DNA of 8,967 nucleotides from Cytophagia bacterium (lineage in GTDB: Bacteria > Bacteroidota > Bacteroidia > Cytophagales > Cyclobacteriaceae), in the NCBI GenBank assembly GCA_013373005.1, contig JABXIP010000002.1, positions 1 to 8,967 on the forward strand, read 5' to 3'. Position numbers and translations under genes: made by a program. Positions 1 through 6,000 of this stretch are shown here, in pieces. Under the pieces are notes generated by a model. That model was not told the DNA's origin, did not search any database, and worked only from the letters and a program-made list of their open reading frames with translations. Positions within the stretch are counted from its first letter, which is position 1. Each line of letters opens with the position of its first letter.

Positions 1-710
1 TCAACCACATGGATGTAATCTCTGACGCCAGTGCCATCGGGAGTAGGGTAGTCACTTCCGAAGACTGACAGTTTCTCTCTCTTACCGACTGCCACCTGAG
101 CAACAAAGGGCAGAAGGTTATTAGGCATTCCATTCGGGTCTTCCCCGATTCTTCCACTTTTGTGTGCTCCTGCCGGGTTGAAGTATCTGAGTAATGCTAT
201 GTTCCAGCTTTTGTCAGAGACATGAAGGTCTTTGAGAATGTATTCGATGAAGAGCTTGGTTCTGCCGTAGGGGTTAGTGGCAGACAGAGGGAAGTCTTCA
301 GTGATTGGCACAGTCGCAGGGTCACCATAAACGGTGGCAGAAGAGCTGAACACGAGATCAGTTACTCCATGTTTTTTCATGGCTTCGCAGAGGTAGAGCG
401 TGCTTTGTAGGTTGTTTTCGTAGTACATCATCGGTTTATGAACCGATTCACCCACAGCCTTATATCCTGCAAAGTGGATCACCGCATCGATTTTGTGATT
501 GGAGAAAACTTCATTCACCTTCTGGCGATCGCAAAGATCATATTCATAGAAGGTCACTTCTCTTCCGGTAATCTCTTGCACTCTTCCGAGCGATTCAAAC
601 TTGCTGTTTGAAAGGTTGTCAATAACGATAACGTCATCACCTCTTTCCAGCAATTCCAACACTGTGTGGCTTCCAATATAGCCGGCTCCACCTGTTACCA
701 GTATGTTCAT
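1..710 (-). CDS. galE: UDP-glucose 4-epimerase (GalE), C-terminus cut by window edge
   Basis: The product interconverts UDP-glucose and UDP-galactose in the cytoplasm (Leloir pathway), feeding galactose into or out of cell-surface glycans. The start is the ATG at 708-710. Directly after it comes the NAD-binding Rossmann signature TGGAGYIGSH (residues 6-15). Next are HFAGYKAVGES, the catalytic serine in FSSSATVYG (S122-S124), and the YxxxK pair in NPYGRTK (Y148, K152). These sit within a residue of the E. coli GalE positions (S124, Y149, K153). RYFNPAGAH and RDYIHVVD follow before the window ends. About 236 codons are present; the family is usually about 340 residues, so roughly 100 C-terminal residues lie outside. 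The frame is open throughout. No good Shine-Dalgarno precedes the ATG, as is usual in Bacteroidota. The gene has no evident functional link to its neighbours. Other sugar-epimerase SDR enzymes are possible in principle, but the motif set is typical of GalE. Confidence 0.97.
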   Translation of the reverse strand, partial: MNILVTGGAGYIGSHTVLELLERGDDVIVIDNLSNSKFESLGRVQEITGREVTFYEYDLCDRQKVNEVFSNHKIDAVIHFAGYKAVGESVHKPMMYYENNLQSTLYLCEAMKKHGVTDLVFSSSATVYGDPATVPITEDFPLSATNPYGRTKLFIEYILKDLHVSDKSWNIALLRYFNPAGAHKSGRIGEDPNGMPNNLLPFVAQVAVGKREKLSVFGSDYPTPDGTGVRDYIHVV

Positions 711-781
711 TTGCAATTCAATTTTTTGTGAGATCTAGTATACCTAGGATTCAACTCAATTTAAGGAGGTCTTTCACTCAT

Positions 782-1096
782 TTAAGCACGCGTAGGAAAC
801 AAGCCATTGATGCAAATAATATAGTTGATTGCCAATCCTTGCACCTGTCCGTCTTCAGTTTCGCTTGCAAGCGCAACAGCACTTCCTAAGTTGTTATCAT
901 TTGCTCCAATAGCAACCTTTCCTCTTAAGTCGGGTAATGCAAAGTTGGTTCGGCCATCGCCCCCATAATGGGTGCCGACAATTGAGAACAAGGCTGGGTT
1001 AGACATAATGGGAATCATTTGTCCATGACAAAATGCCCAGTTCGTTGGGGTGAAATTACCCGCAAAAATTCTGATTTCTCCTAGAGTTCCTTCCAT
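782..1096 (-). CDS. Short phage tail collar / microcystin-dependent (Mdp)-type protein
   Basis: A 104-residue protein with the phage tail collar signature (Pfam Tail Collar, PF07484). It opens with GEIRIFAGNF (6-15) and WAFCHGQMIPI (20-30), then ALFSIVGTHYGGDGRTNFALPDLRGKVAIG (35-64). This family was named after MdpB and is related to phage short tail fibre proteins; its cellular role in bacteria is not settled. Full-length members are usually about 170-190 residues, with a Gly/His-rich stretch between the collar domain and a conserved end. Here that middle is nearly absent. Only about 23 residues separate the collar domain from the conserved terminus LAINYIICINGLFPTRA (88-104). Both ends are intact and the frame is clean, so it looks like a compact variant and not a broken gene. 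No other phage genes are nearby, so prophage membership is not supported. There is no signal peptide and no clear Shine-Dalgarno before the ATG. Confidence 0.88.
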   Translation of the reverse strand: MEGTLGEIRIFAGNFTPTNWAFCHGQMIPIMSNPALFSIVGTHYGGDGRTNFALPDLRGKVAIGANDNNLGSAVALASETEDGQVQGLAINYIICINGLFPTRA

Positions 1097-1278
1097 GATG
1101 GAAGATAGGTTTTTACGCTAATTTTTTAATGTTGATCCCTTTAAATTGTCAAGGAAGACTTAAAAAACTGGTGACAGCTATCAGTAAGAGTCATACAGCC
1201 AGGGTCTTTACTTTTGTGAGATATTATTTGCATCAGATCCTCCGATCCAGAATTTCCTTAAGCGCATAAATAGAATCT

Positions 1279-1301
1279 AATGTCCTCCAGAGGAGGACAT
1301 T
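1279..1301 (-). terminator. Perfect 10-bp hairpin just after the DUF3471-like gene
   Basis: The arms AATGTCCTCC (1279-1288) and GGAGGACATT (1292-1301) are exactly complementary around a 3-base loop. The hairpin lies 11 bases beyond the TAA stop (1313-1315) of the minus-strand gene. Position and stem strength suggest a transcript end. However, the bases that follow on the minus strand (AGATTCTATT) are not a true U tract, so termination or 3'-end protection is an inference. Confidence 0.5.
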
Positions 1302-1312
1302 TCTATAGCGTG

Positions 1313-1666
1313 TTAGTTCTTTTGCTTCAGCGCCTTAAACTGATTACCCCCACTAGAGAAAGTTAGGTGTGTTATTTTGCCATCTTCATCTCTAGCGAAT
1401 GACATCTTGAGCCCTCCGGTATTCTTGAGATCGTATTTATCCTTTTCAATTAACACCAACTCTGTAAGCGGCTGAGATTTGTCAGTAGGCTGCGCATATA
1501 GCTTGTCATCCTTAATACTTACAGTAATATTGAAGCCGGTATTTCCTTCTTTGTTATACTGACCAACAAATTCCTTTAGCGTTTCTTTTGGGCTGTCCTG
1601 CGCTTGAAGCGTTGAGAAAGTGGTAAGCATCAGCACTACCACCAATGAGTAAATTGAGTTTTTCAT
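1313..1666 (-). CDS. Small exported DUF3471-like protein
   Basis: A 117-residue protein with a classical signal peptide: M-K-N, a hydrophobic run at residues 5-18, and a likely signal peptidase I site TLQA|QD after residue 22. This leaves a mature periplasmic or secreted protein of about 95 residues. The mature part reads like one DUF3471 unit (PF11954): LKEFVGQY (30-37), a strand pattern around VSIKDDKLYAQPT, then MSFARDEDGKITHLTF (88-103). In the family this domain usually sits at the C-terminus of serine hydrolases (beta-lactamase-like) or occurs alone; its own function is unknown. Here it stands alone with no catalytic domain. The start is well supported: AAAAAAGGA lies 5 bases upstream of the ATG, a rare clear Shine-Dalgarno in this window, and it is folded into a hairpin described separately. 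A 3' hairpin follows the stop. The family assignment comes from motif recognition and is moderately sure. Confidence 0.8.
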   Translation of the reverse strand: MKNSIYSLVVVLMLTTFSTLQAQDSPKETLKEFVGQYNKEGNTGFNITVSIKDDKLYAQPTDKSQPLTELVLIEKDKYDLKNTGGLKMSFARDEDGKITHLTFSSGGNQFKALKQKN

Positions 1667-1686
1667 AAGTCCTTTTTTAGGACTTA
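1664..1686 (-). promoter_or_regulatory. Hairpin covering the ribosome binding site of the DUF3471-like gene
   Basis: Read on the minus strand, TAAGTCCT (1686-1679) and AGGACTTA (1673-1666) form a perfect 8-bp stem around a five-A loop. The Shine-Dalgarno (AAAAAAGGA) occupies the loop and the start of the 3' arm. The last base of the stem is the A of the ATG start codon (1664-1666). The TCCT of the 5' arm can therefore mask the AGGA. What is seen is the pairing; a role as a translational switch or RNA thermometer is inference. Confidence 0.5.
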
Positions 1687-1867
1687 GATGCGGGGAAGAG
1701 GAGAGAGGTTACAGGTTAAGAAGTGCCAACCTTCTGCATACTCACATTCCAAAGTATCTGGAAGTGGGCTAAGTGAATCTGTTTCTTAACCGATTGAGCT
1801 TGTTTGCAATTGAAATGCATCGTCTAATATCCTACGCAGGTGGAGGTGCCTGAAAGGCGGAGGTGGA

Positions 1868-2347
1868 CTAATCGCTTGGTAACCCTCCTTCATTGATCTT
1901 GAACAGCAACTCCGATAAAAGTTCACTGTGTTCCTCATGGGTCATGTCTATACAAATCACCTTGTTGATATCTACATATTCATCATAAGCTGTGTTTAGA
2001 GCAAACCAGAAACCTTCCTCAAACTGATTGTGCCAGGTGGTCATTGGTTCATATTCGAAATCATTTTCATGATCAGTGGGAAGACCCAGATTGAATCTTC
2101 TGATTAAAATGCTTTCATCGAACCAGTCGTGAAGCTTTTCACAAGCTTTACCAAGTGTGCAGATATAAGTTACATGATGATTCAAACAAACTTCTGTCAC
2201 CTGTTCCCAAAGCTGTTCGTCTTCCTGATCAACTATGGCTACTAAAAGCCAATTGTCAATAGGAAGGTCTTTCTCCCAATTTTGATCTTTGGTGCTAGCA
2301 TAATAGACTTCTCTCTCTGTTCTAAGGTAGGTTCCTAGAAATTTCAA
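1868..2347 (-). CDS. Uncharacterised acidic soluble protein, possibly DUF7684-like, TTG start
   Basis: A 159-residue cytoplasmic-looking protein with no signal peptide or membrane segment and a marked acidic bias (many Asp and Glu in the C-terminal half). It reads as a mixed alpha/beta fold: a strand at DNWLLVAIVD, a helix at EQLWEQVTEVCLNHH, a strand at VTYICTLG followed by KACEKLHDWFDE, and a long C-terminal helix. The pattern of an opening W-LL-A, then a Cys with Tyr-x-Cys and Gly-x-x-Cys-x-x-x-His-Asp, reminds me of the uncharacterised DUF7684 family. I hold that loosely. No ATG exists in frame before residue 102, and an in-frame stop lies at 2360-2362, so the start is almost certainly the TTG at 2345-2347. 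This TTG overlaps the TGA of the upstream membrane-protein gene, and no Shine-Dalgarno precedes it, which points to translational coupling. The function is unknown; the coupling suggests it acts with its upstream partner. Confidence 0.72.
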   Translation of the reverse strand: MKFLGTYLRTEREVYYASTKDQNWEKDLPIDNWLLVAIVDQEDEQLWEQVTEVCLNHHVTYICTLGKACEKLHDWFDESILIRRFNLGLPTDHENDFEYEPMTTWHNQFEEGFWFALNTAYDEYVDINKVICIDMTHEEHSELLSELLFKINEGGLPSD

Positions 2348-2841
2348 TGATTCAGCGCTTTAATGATTTTCATTTCATTGGCTCGATTTCTTCCGAATGA
2401 AACAACTGAGGGTCTTTTATCCAAATCACAAATACTATTAACATACACATTTTGACCATTGATAATTACAGTAATTTGCTCGCCCCAGCTACCTGACAGA
2501 AAACCAGGGTTACTCTTTGCTACAATAGTGTTTTTTCGATTGGTTCTGATAACCCATTCTTCTTGATTGGCAATTCTCATTATTCTTGATCTAATCTCTT
2601 TATGAGACAGAGGTGTATTTACGATTTTAAAATTGAGTCTAGAATATTGTAGCCAATAGAAGAGGCTAGCAAAGGCCAAGGGTAAAAGAAGAAAAATGGG
2701 TTCATCGATTATTATTGAGTTATTCTCTCTCAACAGAAAGCTCCTAATGTCTAAGAAGACAAATAGGAATACTGGGATTAGAAAAAAGATTACAATAGAG
2801 TAGTGATTAACTCTATCGAACAGTTTTAACTGAATGCGCAT
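2344..2841 (-). CDS. Two-TM membrane protein with C-terminal cytoplasmic domain, function unknown
   Basis: A 165-residue protein with two hydrophobic segments near the N-terminus (about residues 14-32, SIVIFFLIPVFLFVFLDI, and about 48-65, IFLLLPLAFASLFYWLQY). They are joined by a short loop and followed by a soluble domain of about 95 residues. In the soluble part, SHKEIRSRIMRIANQEEW looks helical. It leads into alternating strands with SGSWGEQITVIINGQNVYVNSICDLDKRPSVVSFGRNRANEMKI. The segment Gly-(S/E)-x-I-T-(V/I)-I-(I) followed by V-NS-(I/C)-D and SFG-N is, from memory, a recurring pattern in small Bacteroidota membrane proteins with no known function. The start ATG (2839-2841) is the first codon of the frame with the TM helices intact, and the gene begins next to the divergent intergenic region. 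Its TGA stop overlaps the TTG start of the following gene by four bases, so the two probably form one operon. Confidence 0.82.
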   Translation of the reverse strand: MRIQLKLFDRVNHYSIVIFFLIPVFLFVFLDIRSFLLRENNSIIIDEPIFLLLPLAFASLFYWLQYSRLNFKIVNTPLSHKEIRSRIMRIANQEEWVIRTNRKNTIVAKSNPGFLSGSWGEQITVIINGQNVYVNSICDLDKRPSVVSFGRNRANEMKIIKALNH

Positions 2842-3010
2842 ATATCTGATATTAGCTTAACCTCTAGAGTGATAAATGGATTTTTGCTAAAATTAATTAA
2901 TGATAAGGAATCAATTCCACACAATAAAAACTACAATCCTAGTTATTAAATCGGTGAGGCTTTTACGCCTAACTTAATTATCTTAATCATCCTCCAAATT
3001 TTAAGCTAAG
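2842..3010. promoter_or_regulatory. AT-rich divergent intergenic region
   Basis: This 169-bp stretch lies between the minus-strand membrane-protein gene and the plus-strand macroglobulin gene, so it must hold promoters for both unless transcription comes from further away. It is strongly AT-rich, including AATTAATTAATG around 2891-2902 and TTAATTATCTTAAT around 2974-2987. It also contains a weak 4-bp hairpin, AGGC / GCCT (2957-2970). I could not find a convincing Bacteroidota -33/-7 pair (TTTG / TAnnTTTG) on either strand. No strong Shine-Dalgarno precedes either ATG. The promoter assignment rests on gene orientation only. Confidence 0.4.
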
Positions 3011-6000
3011 ATGCGCAACAAAATCCCTTTTGTCCGAACCCTCTGTCTCCTCTCTCTTCTCGTTTTTTTAGCTGCTTGTCAAACCCGTAAAAAGGCACCC
3101 GATGTCTATGACCGGGTAGCAGATGAGCAGTATTCGCAAGTTATTGCGGCCTACACTTCTGGTAAGATTTCCAGTCGCTCGGTGATTACATTGCAGCTGG
3201 TGGAGGACGTTGAGCCTTCCAACCAGAAGAAGGATGTGCTTTCTTTTTCGCCCTCCATCAAGGGCGAAGTGCGTTGGGTGACGCCAAAGGTTTTGGAATA
3301 CAGACCGGCCAAACCATTGCCGAATGGGGCAACTTACGTAGGCACCCTGAAACTAGGCGGATTAGGCATTGAGGAGGCCAGCAATTTGAAGCCTTTCGAA
3401 TTTACATTCGACATCATTGAGCAGGATTATGATTTGGATATTACAGGCATCAATAGCGATGAGGCCGATCCCATGCGCAAGCAGGTGGTTAAGGGGACTT
3501 TTACAACTGCTGATTTTGCCGATACGGTTGCCTTGGCCAATGCAGTCACTTTCAAACAGGAGGGTAAAAGCCTGAATGTCGATTGGGAGTTTGATGAAAT
3601 CGCAGGTAAGAATCACTCTTTTACTGTGCTCTCGGTTGATAGAAAGGATAAAGCTTCTAAAGTAGATTTTCGGGTAGATGGCAAAAGCTTTGGAGCTGAT
3701 AGGAACCGTGAGGGAAGTGTTGATATTCCTTCACTCAATGATTTTTCAGTCATCAGCACCCGGATTCTGAAAAGTGGCGATCCATATGTGGTACTGAACT
3801 TCTCTGATCCTCTCAATGAGCGTCAGGATCTTACCGGTCTTATTACTCTGGAAGATGATAACAATCCAAGATTTTCAATTGAAGGGAACGAGGTAAGGGT
3901 GTATCCTTCCACCGACCTGAATGGAGATAAGCTGGTGCAGGTATATGAGGGCATTCGCAATCAGCTTGATTTCAAGATGTCCAAAGGCTACCAGCAGGTG
4001 GTCAACTTTAGCCAGATTAAACCAGCCCTTAGATTAACTCATTCCGGCACTATTTTGCCTAGCTCCGATGGGCTCATTCTTCCTTTTGATGCGGTGAATG
4101 TCCGTGCGGTAGACGTTACGATCATCAAAATCAATGAAGCCAATGTTTTCCAGTTCCTGCAGGTGAACCAATTGGGAGGTAATGACCAACTCAGACGAGT
4201 GGGGAGGCCCATTGTGAAAAAGGCTGTCTTGCTCGATGAAGCGGGGGTAACTGACTTTAGTCGCTGGAACCGTTTCACCCTCGATCTGGCCAATATGATC
4301 AACCCGGAGAGGGGCGCTATTTATCAGGTTCGACTCAATCTTCGCAAAGAATATTCGCTTTACAATTGTGGAGAAAACCCTTCTGAACTGGAGTTGGAAG
4401 GACAAATTGAAGAGGACAACTGGGATGCCTTCGATGTTTCCAACTATAGCGAATACGATAGCTATTACGAATACAATTATGGGCGAAACTATGACTGGCG
4501 TCAGCGAGATAATCCGTGCCATGACACTTACTATGCCGGAACCGAAAGAATGGTTTCAACCAATATTCTGGCTTCAGACTTAGGGCTGATCGCCAAATTA
4601 GGCAATGACAGAAAACTCACCGCTTTTGTAACTGATCTGAAAACTACCGAGCCTGTTTCAGGCATTCAAGTGAAGGTATATGACTTTCAACAAGAGGTAT
4701 TGCAAACCCTGCAGACCGATGCCAGTGGCAAAGTGGAACTGGATACCGACAGAAAACCATTTTTGCTGGAAGCTACCCGAGGTGTTGAGAAAGGCTACCT
4801 GAAACTGACAGATGGTACCTCACTCTCTGTCAGCAATTTCAATGTAGGTGGAGCCAAGGTTGAAAGAGGTATTCAGGGCTTTATTTATGGCGAAAGAGGC
4901 GTGTGGAGGCCGGGCGATCCAATTTACCTCGATTTCATTCTCGAAGACAAAGACAATAATATTCCAGATGATCATCCAGTGGTACTGGAATTCCTCGACC
5001 CATCAGGAAATCTGAAAGACAGAAAAGTAAGCACTCAGTCAGTTGGTGGCTTCTATCATTTTCAGCTGAAGACAGCAGATGATGATCCCACAGGAAACTG
5101 GTTGGCGCGTGTGAATGTGGGCGGTTCCATCTTCAACAAAAGGGTGAAGATTGAAACCATCAAACCCAACCGCCTCAAGATTAACTTCGATTTGGGAAGA
5201 GAGAAAATCACTGCAGGTACTAAAGAAGTCAATGCACAACTCAATGTGAAATGGTTGACTGGAGCCACAGCCAAAAGCCTAAAAGCTGAGTTCGACCTGT
5301 ATTTGAATCCGACCAAAACAGTCTTTGAAGATTTCTCTGGTTATTCATTCGATGATGAGGCTAAGGAATACTACCCTGAAACTGAGCGTATTTTTGAAGG
5401 AAGGCTAGATGCCACAGGAAATGCTAATGTGCCCATCAGTTTGGTTACCCAGCCTAATGCCCCCGGCATGCTCATGGCTACTTTCAGTGGTAAGGTGTAT
5501 GAGCCGGGAGGAGATTTCAGTATCGATCAGTTCTCTGTCCCATTCTATCCTTACACCCATTTTGTGGGACTTAAAAAGCCTGAGGGGGATAGAAGAGGTC
5601 AGTTGCTGACGGATAAAAACCATGTGATGGACATAGTCTCAGTTGATGCAGAAGGCAATCCTGTAGATCGTTCCGATCTGATTGTCGAAGCATTCAAACT
5701 ACAGTGGCGCTGGTGGTGGGATAGGTCAGGCGACAACCTGGCTTATTACGTGAGCAGAAATGAAAGCAGCCCTTATTTCAGACAAAGAGTTACCACGCGA
5801 AATGGGAAAGCACAGGTGCAGTTGAGTGTGCCGAATAATGATTGGGGTCGCTATTACATCCGTGTTCGAGACACTAAATCTGGACATTCCGCAGGGTCGA
5901 CAGTTTACTTCGATTGGCCGGGTTGGGCAGATTCAGGTAATCGACCTGGAGGAGCATCTTTACTTAATTTCTCTACAGATAAAGAGGACTATAAAGTAGG

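Noticed and set aside
222..410. Plus-strand open frame of 62 codons
   Set aside because: It lies wholly inside galE on the opposite strand, where all catalytic motifs are in the minus-strand frame; it has no recognisable domain.
763..770. Perfect Shine-Dalgarno-like AAGGAGGT on the plus strand
   Set aside because: No start codon or open frame follows at a usable distance; the sequence runs directly into the 3' end of a minus-strand gene. Probably chance.
782..1096. Tail-collar gene as evidence of a prophage or contractile injection system
   Set aside because: No sheath, tube, baseplate, integrase or lysis gene is present in the window; stand-alone members of this family are common on bacterial chromosomes.
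724..1222. Direct repeat TTTTGTGAGAT at 724-734 and 1212-1222 flanking the tail-collar gene
   Set aside because: An 11-base match between two places is expected several times by chance in a 9-kb window, and no other sign of insertion (inverted ends, composition change) surrounds the gene.
1839..1866. Near-direct repeat GGTGGAGGTG / GGCGGAGGTGG with a small GCCT/AGGC hairpin behind the TTG-start gene
   Set aside because: The stem is only 4 bp, there is no T tract, and the repeat has only two imperfect units, so neither a terminator nor a repeat array can be claimed.
4034..4522. Minus-strand open frame of 162 codons with hydrophobic N-terminus
   Set aside because: It is antisense to the macroglobulin gene, whose frame is continuous with recognisable family motifs. 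The hydrophobic look comes from reading Asp/Tyr/Asn codons in reverse. The other antisense and out-of-frame frames between 3362 and 8318 were dropped for the same reason.
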